The notes beneath the pieces were generated by a model. It saw only the letters and a list, made by a program, of their open reading frames with translations, searched no databases and was not told where the DNA came from. Shown here piece by piece: positions 1 to 6,748 of a DNA stretch of 10,464 nucleotides. Location: assembly GCA_023245385.1 (NCBI GenBank), contig JAHFKM010000024.1:1-10464 (forward strand), in the 5' to 3' direction. The DNA is from an archaeon. GTDB taxonomy: Archaea > Nanobdellota > Nanobdellia > SCGC-AAA011-G17 > GW2011-AR18. How positions within the stretch are numbered: the first letter of the stretch is position 1; each line of letters begins with the position of its first letter. The position numbers were made by a program, and so were the translations under genes.

Positions 1-127
1 ATGTCCCATTAACATTCCACACCAAGCGCCAATTATCCACTCCATAAACTTTATCATAATTCTTTAAAACCTCATCTTTTCTACTTCCAAGAGCACCAGG
101 TCTTCCTATTCTCTTATACTCAGCCAT
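1..127 (-). CDS. N-terminal fragment of an unrecognised protein (cut by window edge)
   Basis: An open frame of 42 codons starts with ATG at 127 and runs off the left edge without a stop. The peptide begins MAEYKRIGRPGALGSRKDEV and continues through a YDKVYGVDNWRLVWNV segment rich in Trp, Tyr and charged residues, which reads as a soluble cytoplasmic protein. The start is supported by a TATA-like element centred 26 nt upstream, the spacing seen at the other genes here. It lies on the same strand as leuS, 61 nt past the leuS stop, but the TATA box suggests its own promoter. I do not recognise the family, and the visible part is too short for a functional call. It is too short for routine ORF listing but is probably the real start of a gene. 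Confidence 0.6.
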   Translation of the reverse strand, partial: MAEYKRIGRPGALGSRKDEVLKNYDKVYGVDNWRLVWNVNGT

Positions 128-147
128 AAGCTCTTTATTTTTTTTAC

Positions 148-157
148 CTATTTAAAA
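148..157 (-). promoter_or_regulatory. TATA box of the left-edge gene
   Basis: On the minus strand the segment reads TTTTAAATAG and is centred near 153, 26 nt upstream of the ATG at 127. This is the spacing expected for a TATA box driving a leaderless archaeal transcript that begins at the start codon. Confidence 0.55.
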
Positions 158-188
158 GAATTTAGCTAGAATAAAATAACTTTTCAAG

Positions 189-3002
189 TCAAGCCACAAG
201 TATCGCGGGTTTTCCAGGCATTGCTTGCATCGCTTTTTTTTCCACGCTCTCTTCAGCTTTAATAATCTCCAAAGAACAGTCGAATTCTGATTTCAAATAC
301 CCCACATTTTCGTGGAGAATTCTTCGCTCCATCTCTGTATCCAAAACAAGAGAAGGTATCTTCGCAGGATTTTTTAACAAACCACTTACTACCTGAGAAA
401 TTTCCTTTTCATATCCAGAAATCAAACAAGCTTTTATAAGATCAGACAGGTTTCTCGTTTTCTCAAACTCTTTCTTGAATAGACTCATAAACTTGTACTT
501 CCAACTCTCCGCTAAAAAAAGTGTTATCCTCTTAGGATTTTCAATTCTCGCAAGCGTCAAGACAGATCTAATATCCTCAATAGTATTCATAACAAGCTGC
601 TCCGCATAATCCAATTCTCCATTTATTTCCTGTTCCTCAAACACAGGCCACGCTTCTGCAGATATGAACGTATCCTTACCAAATTTATTCCAGAGCTCTT
701 CAGAAAGATGAGGAGTAAAAGGACAAAGCAAAAGTACTTGTGTTTCTAACGCGAGTCTAAGAGTCTTTTTATGAGGATTGTTTTTACTACGCTTCATATA
801 CTGCCTAAGAAGATTTTGAAGCGTAAAAAACCCTATCTGCAACGCTGTTCTGAACATCATCTCTTCCATCGCTTGAGTAGTTTCTTTCACAATACGCTGA
901 ACACTAGAACGAAGCCAAAGATCTATCGTTCGCTCCTCCTCCGGTCCCTCGAAAGCATACCATTGAACAGTAAACTCGTAAAAACCATCCAATTTATGAG
1001 TGAGAGAATCAAGAAGTTCGAAATCCCAATTCGCATCATCAAGCCCTTCTCCAGCAGCGAGTCTTGTAATTCTGCACGGATCTGCCCCAAACTTAAGCGC
1101 ATCTCTCAAAGTAACAAAATTCCCAAGAGACTTAGACATTTTTTGCCTGTTCACCATACTCCACCCATTAACACCAACACCCAAAGGCCAATATTTTTCC
1201 GGAAACAGCGCAGTATGATTAAAAATAAAAAAAGTTAAATGATTTTGAATCAAATCTTTTCCAGAATTTCTCAAATCCACAGGATACCAATACTCAAACT
1301 CATCACGCATCGCATCAATATTCACAACCGCAGGCTTTTTACCATGAGAAAGAAAAACATAGTCAAAGACTGCGTCGTTGATATCTTCAGGCGGAACTTC
1401 TTTGAGCCAATGAGAAATTGTATAATAAGCCATATACACCGTTGAATCAGACAAAGACTCGATAAGCCATTTTGGATCCCAAGGAAGCCGTGTTCCCGTT
1501 CCCTCCTCATGAGTACACGCCCATTGTCTGAGCCAATCAATCGTATAATCAAATTGCTGCCTTGCTTTTTCAGGATAGATCTTCATACGATTAAGCGCAT
1601 GATGCGCCTGCTTTTTCCAAGACGTATTCCCATAATCAATAAACCACTGATCTGAAACAATTTTAATAACACCCTGCGTCAAACACCTGCAAGTAACTTT
1701 TCCCGTGAGCTCATAAAAAGGTTCAGCATTTCCGTTTTTCTGAAGCTCTTCTTTGATAAGTTCTCTTGCCCGTTCCACAGGCATATCTGAATAATTCCCA
1801 CAATGTTCATTCATAATACCAACATAAAACCCTTTTTTGTACACAATCCTTTTCGCCTCTTCAAGTTTTTCCCTTTCCCTTTGAGATTTTATTCCCAAGA
1901 CCTGACACACTTTCACCGCTGGCAGATCTCCAAGTTCTTCAGAATGGATAATAGGAATAGGATGTAATTCTTTAATCTCTTTATAATCCAACTTATACCT
2001 CTTAGCTAAATCATCATCTTTTTGCAAATCATACAAACCCATCCAATCATCAGGAGCATCTGAGGGAACTGAAGTAACAACCCCTGTACCTTTTCCAGGA
2101 TCACAAAAGCTCGATGGAAGAATAAGAAGTTGCCTGTTTATAGTTGGCGCAATCGCGTATTTTCCAAGCAAACTTTGTCCCTTTACCCGCTCAAGAATAT
2201 CTACAATTTTGTCCTGCTCTTTCAACTTTCTAACCGCCTCTTCTGAAATGATCCAGTATTCTTCATTAACTCTTGCTCTAACATACTCTATTTCCGGATT
2301 GACCCAAAGATTAGTTTGTCCGAAAATCGTCTCAGGTCTCAGCGTCGCAGCAATTAAGAAGTCAGCACCAAGTTTAAATTTAAGCAAAGTAAATTCCTGA
2401 GGAATCTCTCCTTCCCCTTCAAGCCTGGAATGATCCTGAATAGGCGTGTTATCCCGTGGACACCAAACCACTGGAAATTTACCCTGAAGAATATACCCAA
2501 GCTCCTTAAGTTTTCTAAATTGCCACTGAACAAACTTATCATAACTAGGATTAGCATTGGTAGTAATAAACTCTCTTCTAAAATCAATGCTCATACCTGC
2601 TTCCATAAAATCCTTTTTCCATTCTTTCGGAAAATAATCAAGCCAATACTGAGGATTTGAGAACTTTTTTATTTCCTCCTCTGAAAAACCCATATCACCC
2701 ATAATCTGTACCTGTTTTGTTTCATTTTCTTTTATTCTGTTCGCCGCCGCAAGGATTGGAGTTCCAGTACAATGCCACGCCTGAGGAAAAAGCACATTAT
2801 ACCCCCTCATTCTTTTATAACGCGCCAGCGCTTCAGCGCGCATCGCCGAGTAAAAATGACCAATATGTGCATAGCCATTCATATATGGATAAGGAAAAGT
2901 GATAAAATATTTTGGTCTGGTGCTATCAACGTTCGCCTCGAAAAGTTTCGCCTCTTCCCAATTTTTCTGCCACTTCTTCTCTATACCTTTAAAGTTAATC
3001 AT
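189..3002 (-). CDS. leuS: Leucyl-tRNA synthetase, archaeal type
   Basis: Class I aminoacyl-tRNA synthetase that charges tRNA-Leu with leucine in the cytoplasm. The protein has 937 residues, the usual size for archaeal LeuRS. The HIGH signature is at residues 46-49 (in GYAHIGHF) and KMSKS at 621-625. The inserted CP1 editing domain lies between them (about 180-440), with the threonine-containing TLRPET motif at 220-225 and the GTGVVTSVPSDAPDDW block at 305-320, so proofreading of mischarged tRNA should be intact. The anticodon-binding domain follows KMSKS, and a C-terminal extension ends in a PGKPA segment. I chose ATG 3002 (MINFKGIEKKW) over an in-frame ATG 15 codons upstream because it matches the family start and has a TATA box 27 nt upstream; the longer start would place that TATA inside the gene. 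It lies 49 nt downstream of the SPOUT methyltransferase gene, with its own promoter between them. Confidence 0.97.
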   Translation of the reverse strand: MINFKGIEKKWQKNWEEAKLFEANVDSTRPKYFITFPYPYMNGYAHIGHFYSAMRAEALARYKRMRGYNVLFPQAWHCTGTPILAAANRIKENETKQVQIMGDMGFSEEEIKKFSNPQYWLDYFPKEWKKDFMEAGMSIDFRREFITTNANPSYDKFVQWQFRKLKELGYILQGKFPVVWCPRDNTPIQDHSRLEGEGEIPQEFTLLKFKLGADFLIAATLRPETIFGQTNLWVNPEIEYVRARVNEEYWIISEEAVRKLKEQDKIVDILERVKGQSLLGKYAIAPTINRQLLILPSSFCDPGKGTGVVTSVPSDAPDDWMGLYDLQKDDDLAKRYKLDYKEIKELHPIPIIHSEELGDLPAVKVCQVLGIKSQREREKLEEAKRIVYKKGFYVGIMNEHCGNYSDMPVERARELIKEELQKNGNAEPFYELTGKVTCRCLTQGVIKIVSDQWFIDYGNTSWKKQAHHALNRMKIYPEKARQQFDYTIDWLRQWACTHEEGTGTRLPWDPKWLIESLSDSTVYMAYYTISHWLKEVPPEDINDAVFDYVFLSHGKKPAVVNIDAMRDEFEYWYPVDLRNSGKDLIQNHLTFFIFNHTALFPEKYWPLGVGVNGWSMVNRQKMSKSLGNFVTLRDALKFGADPCRITRLAAGEGLDDANWDFELLDSLTHKLDGFYEFTVQWYAFEGPEEERTIDLWLRSSVQRIVKETTQAMEEMMFRTALQIGFFTLQNLLRQYMKRSKNNPHKKTLRLALETQVLLLCPFTPHLSEELWNKFGKDTFISAEAWPVFEEQEINGELDYAEQLVMNTIEDIRSVLTLARIENPKRITLFLAESWKYKFMSLFKKEFEKTRNLSDLIKACLISGYEKEISQVVSGLLKNPAKIPSLVLDTEMERRILHENVGYLKSEFDCSLEIIKAEESVEKKAMQAMPGKPAILVA

Positions 3003-3024
3003 AGGTTTCTTCGACCAACGCTGG

Positions 3025-3036
3025 CTTATAAATCTT
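3025..3036 (-). promoter_or_regulatory. TATA box of leuS
   Basis: The minus strand reads AAGATTTATAAG, centred near 3029, 27 nt upstream of the leuS ATG at 3002. The core AAGATTTATAA is identical to the element in front of the MFS gene, which supports a shared promoter motif and a leaderless leuS mRNA. Confidence 0.6.
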
Positions 3037-3051
3037 ATTTTCCACAATTCT

Positions 3052-3624
3052 TCATAAAGATTTTTTCATCTTAAGATAATTAAGAAGTTTCTCACTAATA
3101 ACTATTTTTTTATTAAGAATAAGGTAGCGATAGGGAAGGATTATATCTTCTCTTACTCTTCCCTTTTTTAATTCAATAACAGGGTCATCTTTAAAATACA
3201 AATCTTTGAACTCTTTTCCATCCGCTATTAATTTAGTAACAATCACCGCAGTATCAGTGGACATTTGTTTCTTCCCCAAATTTCTCGTTTTAACATTCTT
3301 TAATTTAGAAGTAAGATACTTTTCTGTCCTGCCTCGTTCAGGATGATCACCAAGAATACCACCAAAAATAAAAGTCGTAAAATTATCTCCAGATGTAAGA
3401 GTTTTTTTCGCTTTCGGATCAAGCAAACATGGTTTTTCTAAAGGAATTCCTAAAACACTCTCGCTCGTCGCCTTTCCATATCTTTTTATCTTAACAAGAT
3501 CATCCTTTGAAGCTATTTTTGTAAACAACACCTTTTCCCTACCAACAAAGTGAGAAAGATGTTCATATTCATATAAACACCAGGGATAGATCTTTTCTTC
3601 CAAATGCTCGATAATAAATTTCAT
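3052..3624 (-). CDS. SPOUT-fold SAM-dependent methyltransferase, Sfm1/DUF431 (COG2428) family
   Basis: A 190-residue protein matching the family of yeast Sfm1, a SPOUT methyltransferase that monomethylates an arginine of ribosomal protein uS3 (Rps3). Archaeal members have mostly been annotated as possible RNA methyltransferases, and their substrate is not settled. The family landmarks are present in order: CLLDP at 66-70, FGGILGDHP at 87-95 with R99/T100 after it, RNLGKKQMSTDTAV at 114-127, and LPYRYL at 163-168. The glycine-rich FGGILGDHP and the LG..QM.TDTAV block are typical of the SPOUT knot that binds S-adenosylmethionine. The start used is ATG 3624 (MKFIIEHLEE), 2 nt after the TGA of the MFS gene. 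A TTG two codons upstream would give a 4-nt overlap instead. No separate TATA box is evident, so it is probably co-transcribed with, and translationally coupled to, the transporter gene. The family call is firm; the substrate is inference. Confidence 0.85.
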   Translation of the reverse strand: MKFIIEHLEEKIYPWCLYEYEHLSHFVGREKVLFTKIASKDDLVKIKRYGKATSESVLGIPLEKPCLLDPKAKKTLTSGDNFTTFIFGGILGDHPERGRTEKYLTSKLKNVKTRNLGKKQMSTDTAVIVTKLIADGKEFKDLYFKDDPVIELKKGRVREDIILPYRYLILNKKIVISEKLLNYLKMKKSL

Positions 3625-3626
3625 TT

Positions 3627-4793
3627 TCAAAGCTCTCGCAACGATCTGCTTACGATCATGAAAAAAAACATGAAAACCGCAACACTAAGAAAAGTAATTT
3701 TAAAATTAGTATAATAAAGAATAGAAGAAAGCATCAGAGGACTAATAAGAGATCCAACATCAAAGGCTGTAGCATAAATTGTTGAAAACCTCACTGTATC
3801 TTTTTTTTTGATAGTCTTGAAAAGATAAGCTTCCCTAAGCGGCTCAATAAACGCTATCCCTACTGAACCAAAAACAAGAAGACCGATAACGAAAAAGTAA
3901 TTCTGAACAAAGTAAGTAAGTGCAGCACAAAGCATTAAAATAAGAAACCCAAAATTGAAAAATTTTTTGAACCCTAATTTATCCGCGAGTTTTCCTACAG
4001 GAAGTTCTAAAATAATAAGAGGAAGAACAACCAAGAAAAGCGCATACCCAGTAATACTTTGCGCAGCTCCTTCCTGTGCAAGATACAGAGGAAGAAATGT
4101 ATAAATAATCGGCCACCAACACGCGAGTCCTATAGAAATAAGATAAATAATAAGAAGATTTTTGTTCGCAAAATACTCCTTAACATTCGCAAAAATCGTG
4201 TGCCTATCCTTCTCGAAGCTTCCCCCCCTTGGAACTTTATAAAACGCAAGTACGCTCGCTAAGAGAGTAAACCCACTTCCAATACCAAATACAAAATTCG
4301 CGCCAAATTTTTCTGAAAGCGCTCCACCCATCAAGGGACCAATAAGCCAAGCAAGATTCATAAAAGTGAAATAAAATCCCTCTGTTTTTCCAAGCACAGA
4401 ATCTCTTTTGACACTTTCCCTGATATATAATCCTATAATAAGAAGAACAATAATAAGCGCACTAGTTCTGAAAAAAATTAAAATAAGAAGACCTGTGAGA
4501 CTGTGAACTACCATGAGAAGATAATAAGAGAAGCTTGTAAAAAGAAGTGATATCATAAGAAGGGTGAATTTTTTAACATACTTAAGTAAATGACCAAGAG
4601 TCAGCGCACCAAAAAGAAGGACAAGCGCGATGAACGCCGAAACATACCCAACAAAAGCATTATTATTAACGAAGGTTTTAACATACAAAGGGAAAATAGG
4701 CGCAAGTACCGCGATACCCAATGAAAAAAGAAAATTAATAAATACAAGCCAGAAAGCACCCCGAGCTGGAAGCATTTGTTTAAGATGAAACAT
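3627..4793 (-). CDS. Major facilitator superfamily transporter
   Basis: A 388-residue, very hydrophobic protein with about twelve predicted membrane segments in two halves separated by a charged loop near residues 190-205 (KVPRGGSFEKDRH). The first segment begins near residue 14 (FWLVFINFLFSLGIAVLAP), followed by the PLYV sequence common at the end of TM1 in MFS carriers. The loop joining the eighth and ninth segments carries a good MFS motif A, GKLADKLGFKK; the equivalent loop in the N-terminal half is degenerate (GHLLKYVKKF). The substrate cannot be read from the sequence; drug, sugar or metabolite efflux or uptake are all possible. The ATG at 4793 has a TATA box 26 nt upstream. This is the first gene of a two-gene unit with the SPOUT methyltransferase; no functional link between the two is obvious. 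Confidence 0.88.
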   Translation of the reverse strand: MFHLKQMLPARGAFWLVFINFLFSLGIAVLAPIFPLYVKTFVNNNAFVGYVSAFIALVLLFGALTLGHLLKYVKKFTLLMISLLFTSFSYYLLMVVHSLTGLLILIFFRTSALIIVLLIIGLYIRESVKRDSVLGKTEGFYFTFMNLAWLIGPLMGGALSEKFGANFVFGIGSGFTLLASVLAFYKVPRGGSFEKDRHTIFANVKEYFANKNLLIIYLISIGLACWWPIIYTFLPLYLAQEGAAQSITGYALFLVVLPLIILELPVGKLADKLGFKKFFNFGFLILMLCAALTYFVQNYFFVIGLLVFGSVGIAFIEPLREAYLFKTIKKKDTVRFSTIYATAFDVGSLISPLMLSSILYYTNFKITFLSVAVFMFFFMIVSRSLREL

Positions 4794-4814
4794 GAACTTT
4801 TTTTGTTAAGGAGA

Positions 4815-4826
4815 GTTATAAATCTT
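4815..4826 (-). promoter_or_regulatory. TATA box of the MFS transporter gene
   Basis: The minus strand reads AAGATTTATAAC, centred near 4819, 26 nt upstream of the MFS ATG at 4793. It shares an identical AAGATTTATAA core with the leuS promoter. Confidence 0.6.
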
Positions 4827-4837
4827 GTGGCTTCCGG

Positions 4838-4867
4838 AAATTCTTCGAATTTTTCTAAGAAGAATTT
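4838..4867. repeat. Perfect 9-bp inverted repeat upstream of the MFS promoter
   Basis: AAATTCTTC at 4838-4846 is matched by its exact reverse complement GAAGAATTT at 4859-4867, with a 12-nt spacer. It sits just upstream of the TATA/BRE region of the transporter gene. That position fits a regulator-binding site, but a fortuitous AT-rich palindrome is also possible. Confidence 0.35.
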
Positions 4868-5041
4868 TTAATTAAATCCTATAAGCTAAGTAAGGTAAAT
4901 CTATATTAAATAGCTATTTATAAAATAGGAGATTTTCTTAAAAAAGTAGGTTTAAGAAATTCAGAGTATATTACTAAATATTAAGTTTGGAAAAAGTATG
5001 GTTTTTGTCCCGTTAAGACTACCTAGAATGGAGGCGAAAAG
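4868..5041. other. Non-coding AT-rich spacer
   Basis: I see no convincing gene between the MFS promoter region and the tRNA promoter. The stretch holds a perfect palindromic TATA-like segment, CTATTTATAAAATAG at 4914-4928, with no gene at the expected distance. It also holds an 18-codon open frame, ATG 4998 to TGA 5054, with a weak TATA-like element about 28 nt upstream. Neither is strong enough to call. Confidence 0.5.
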
Positions 5042-5050
5042 TTTTAAAAG
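5042..5050 (+). promoter_or_regulatory. TATA box of the tRNA gene
   Basis: TTTTAAAAG centred near 5046 lies 30 nt before the first base of the mature tRNA. This predicts a start near 5072 and a leader of about four nucleotides, which RNase P would remove. Confidence 0.5.
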
Positions 5051-5075
5051 GTGATATTGTCCCTATTTATGGTAT

Positions 5076-5181
5076 GGGCCTGTAGCGCAGCCTGGATAGC
5101 GCATAATGTGAAAGATGTGTTCTACACATGTGTTTCTGCCTTCTAAGCAGGGGGTCCTGAGTTCAAATCTCAGCAGGCCCG
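5076..5181 (+). tRNA. tRNA-Arg(UCU) with a 31-nt intron at position 27/28
   Basis: All four arms can be drawn. The acceptor stem GGGCCTG (5076-5082) pairs perfectly with CAGGCCC (5174-5180), and G5181 is the discriminator. The D-stem is GCGC (5085-5088) with GCGC (5099-5102), and its loop carries the GG at 5094-5095. The anticodon stem is T5104 plus CTGC (5136-5139) with GCAGG (5147-5151), and the loop CTTCTAA (5140-5146) puts the anticodon TCT at 5142-5144. The variable loop is GGGTC. The T-stem is CTGAG (5157-5161) with CTCAG (5169-5173), and the loop is TTCAAAT. The mature tRNA is 75 nt; CCA is not encoded. It reads AGA and AGG. U36-A37-A38 makes it a plausible t6A37 substrate for the Kae1 encoded downstream. 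The extra 31 nt between the D-stem and the anticodon stem are an intron, described separately. Confidence 0.93.
5105..5135 (+). other. Non-canonical tRNA intron (27/28) with bulge-helix-bulge splice motif
   Basis: The segment between the D-stem and anticodon stem folds as the substrate of the archaeal splicing endonuclease. The inner helix is ATGTG (5106-5110) with CACAT (5125-5129). The four-pair central helix is GCGC (5099-5102) with GTGT (5130-5133). The three-nucleotide bulges are ATA (5103-5105) and TTC (5134-5136). Cutting after the second base of each bulge removes 5105-5135 and joins T5104 to C5136, giving a proper five-pair anticodon stem. The outer helix is weak (A5098-T5137 and a T-G wobble), so the motif is a relaxed form. 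T5104 and T5135 are the same base, so joining at 26/27 would give the same product, but only the 27/28 register forms the central helix. Confidence 0.8.
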
Positions 5182-5231
5182 TTTTATACTTTACAATCTT
5201 GATATATTTTAATCTATATTCTTTTTAAACG

Positions 5232-5418
5232 AGGTCGGGTCAGAAACTCTTCGTTGACTTTAGTCCGAAGAATTTGAATGACCGAATCGCTCCCAAAGAG
5301 GGCGACCGAGTCGTGGTGCAAATCTACTCAAAATGAAGTGGCGACAAAACTACTTTGACGCGAGCAGATTTTCTAAAACAAGGTATAAACCTACTTTATC
5401 GGGAAATTAGCTTTTTTT
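5232..5418 (+). ncRNA. Candidate structured RNA of unknown class
   Basis: This stretch is visibly richer in G and C than the flanking intergenic DNA and folds into successive hairpins. The first pairs 5235-5242 (TCGGGTCA, one bulged G) with 5279-5285, then 5244-5253 with 5266-5275 (ten positions, one mismatch), then GAC 5256-5258 with GTC 5263-5265. The second pairs TCGCTC (5287-5292) with GGGCGA (5300-5305). The third pairs AAATCT (5320-5325) with AGATTT (5366-5371), enclosing AAGTGG (5336-5341) with CTACTT (5350-5355). A TATA-like sequence near 5206 predicts a start near 5232, and a run of seven T (5412-5418) could end the transcript. I found no RNase P, SRP or C/D box signatures. Alternatives are an H/ACA-type guide, the left end of the transposon, or a decayed gene (see findings). 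Confidence 0.4.
5412..5418 (+). terminator. Oligo-T tract, possible terminator
   Basis: Seven consecutive T follow the candidate RNA. Archaeal RNA polymerase often stops at such tracts, and a small hairpin (AGGT 5381-5384 with ACCT 5389-5392) lies shortly before it. Confidence 0.35.
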
Positions 5419-5464
5419 GCGATTAAAAGTTTTGCTCGCGACACCCGCGCCAAGTGCGCGCAGA

Positions 5465-5473
5465 GCTTATATC
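5465..5473 (+). promoter_or_regulatory. Possible TATA box of tnpB
   Basis: CTTATATCT near 5466-5474 is the best TATA-like match upstream of tnpB. It would give an mRNA leader of roughly 60 nt that includes the Shine-Dalgarno sequence. Confidence 0.3.
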
Positions 5474-5544
5474 TTTGCAAGACATTTTTTTACTGTGAGT
5501 TGGTAGGTTGTGTGTGATAAAGCCGGTGATAAAAAAAGATCTCA

Positions 5545-5552
5545 GGGGGGTG
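5545..5552 (+). promoter_or_regulatory. Shine-Dalgarno sequence deciding the tnpB start
   Basis: GGGGGGTG lies 8 nt before the GTG at 5561 and is a close match to the complement of the 16S rRNA 3' end. It favours GTG 5561 over the in-frame GTG at 5510. No comparable sequence precedes the resident genes of the window. Confidence 0.65.
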
Positions 5553-5560
5553 TAGAATTA

Positions 5561-6748
5561 GTGTTTGTTCGCACGTTTAAGTTCAGGTTGTATCCGAAAA
5601 GGAAACAAGGTGAAGAACTGGAGTTGATGCTTAAACACTCTTGCGATGTGTATAATGCTCTTCTTGCTGAGCGATACGAACATGGTTTGTCTCGTTATAA
5701 CCTGCAAAATGAAACGTTGCGTGATTTGAAAATTTGTAATCCCACCTTGAAAAAGATTCACAGTCAAGTACTTCAACAACTTCCGTTGCGTGTAGACCGT
5801 GCTTTTCAAGCATATTACAAAAGACTTTCTGCAGGAATTTGTCCTGCTGGAAAACCACGCTACAAAAAAACACAACATTTCTCCAGCTTAACCTATCCAC
5901 AATCCGGATTCAAAATCGAAGGAGGAAAAATTGTACTCTCTAAAGTTGGAAAAATGAAGCTTGTTCAGCATCGAACGTTTGAAGGAAAAATAAAAACCCT
6001 CACAATCATCAAAGAAAGAAGCGAACAATGGTATGCCTGCTTCACCACAGAACAAAAACAAACAAGAACAAAACATCCGCATGCGAACAGGACTGTTGGA
6101 ATTGATGTTGGACTTACTAATCTTATCGCAACAAGCGAAGGAATGCTCGTACCATCAGAACGTTTCCTCAGAAAGTCAGAAAGAAAAATCGCACACACAC
6201 AACGAGTACTCTCCAAGAAAAAACGAGGAAGTAAAAATCGCTTGAAAGTGAAAAAGAAACTTGCTCAAGCGCATCACAAGATAAAAAATCAACGCTCAGA
6301 TTTTCTTCACAAAATATCACGAAACCTTGTTAACGATTACGGAATGATCATCGCTGAAGACTTACAGATCAAGAACATGATGAGGAATCATCGTCTTGCT
6401 AAATCGATTGGTGATGCAAGTTGGGCGAAACTCTTTGAAATGATACGCTACAAGGCTGAAAGTGCTGGTAGCACGTTCATCAAAGTAGACCCCAACGGAA
6501 CAAGCCAAACCTGCGCACAATGCCACGTGCGCGTTCCGAAAAAACTGAAAGACAGAACGCACACCTGCCAAGCCTGCGGATACACCCAAGATCGCGATGT
6601 AAACGCAGCACTGAACGTGCAATACCGTGGGAACCACGGGAATACAAGCCTGAACGAGAAATCTGCAATCAGCAGATTCGATGACTCAGGACGCTACGAA
6701 ACTTTAGCGAACCCAGCAGGGCAAGCGGAGTCCGTAGTAGTTCACTGA
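5561..6748 (+). CDS. tnpB: RNA-guided nuclease TnpB of an IS200/IS605-family element
   Basis: A 395-residue TnpB, the ancestor type of Cas12 nucleases: it binds a guide RNA made from the right end of its own element and cuts DNA next to a short motif, which helps keep the element in place after excision. Visible in order are the N-terminal FKFRLYP motif, an N-terminal region with VYNALLAER, and a split RuvC domain with D182 (VGIDVGLTNLIA), E266 (MIIAEDLQIKNM) and the DRD at 344-346 (DRDVNAALNV). The zinc ribbon has C318, C321, C336 and C339. No catalytic or zinc residue is missing, so the enzyme looks active. Start GTG 5561 gives MFVRTFKFRLYP and has a strong Shine-Dalgarno. The last roughly 40 residues lie beyond the conserved protein and overlap the guide-RNA scaffold. 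Base composition is somewhat richer in GC than the neighbours, which fits recent arrival. Confidence 0.93.
   Translation: MFVRTFKFRLYPKRKQGEELELMLKHSCDVYNALLAERYEHGLSRYNLQNETLRDLKICNPTLKKIHSQVLQQLPLRVDRAFQAYYKRLSAGICPAGKPRYKKTQHFSSLTYPQSGFKIEGGKIVLSKVGKMKLVQHRTFEGKIKTLTIIKERSEQWYACFTTEQKQTRTKHPHANRTVGIDVGLTNLIATSEGMLVPSERFLRKSERKIAHTQRVLSKKKRGSKNRLKVKKKLAQAHHKIKNQRSDFLHKISRNLVNDYGMIIAEDLQIKNMMRNHRLAKSIGDASWAKLFEMIRYKAESAGSTFIKVDPNGTSQTCAQCHVRVPKKLKDRTHTCQACGYTQDRDVNAALNVQYRGNHGNTSLNEKSAISRFDDSGRYETLANPAGQAESVVVH

Larger units (their letters stand above)
5419..6745 (+). mobile_element. IS200/IS605-class element with tnpB only (IS1341 type); left end unresolved
   Basis: The element carries tnpB and no tnpA in this window, so it is either an orphan domesticated tnpB or mobilised in trans. 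The right end is inferred at TTCAC (6741-6745), where the folded guide-RNA scaffold ends and unrelated DNA (the pilin 3' flank) begins. These elements make no target duplication and have no terminal inverted repeats, so the left boundary cannot be fixed from sequence alone, and the start coordinate given is nominal. A TTGAT at 5199-5203, the motif used by ISDra2, is one candidate left flank and would place the structured segment inside the element. The stretch 5419-5509 holds only a GC-rich hairpin (CGCGC 5446-5450 with GCGCG 5456-5460) and no gene. Confidence 0.55.

Noticed and set aside
771..2902. Several plus-strand open frames of 60-150 codons across leuS
   Set aside because: They are antisense shadows of the conserved leuS frame, with low-complexity, basic peptides and no family motifs.
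3003..3047. N-terminal extension of leuS by 15 codons
   Set aside because: The TATA box AAGATTTATAAG lies inside this stretch, and the LeuRS family begins at MINFKGIEKKW, so the extension is probably promoter sequence.
4998..5054. 18-codon basic micro-ORF before the tRNA
   Set aside because: It is very short, has only a weak TATA-like element, and its end overlaps the tRNA promoter; no other sign of coding.
5232..5418. RNase P RNA, SRP RNA or C/D box RNA
   Set aside because: I looked for the conserved P4 strands of RNase P, the SRP helix 8 motif and box C/D pairs (RTGATGA/CTGA) and saw none; the segment is left unclassified.
5510..5560. Upstream GTG start adding 17 residues to TnpB
   Set aside because: The strong Shine-Dalgarno at 5545-5552 points to GTG 5561, and FVRTFKFRLYP is the usual TnpB beginning.
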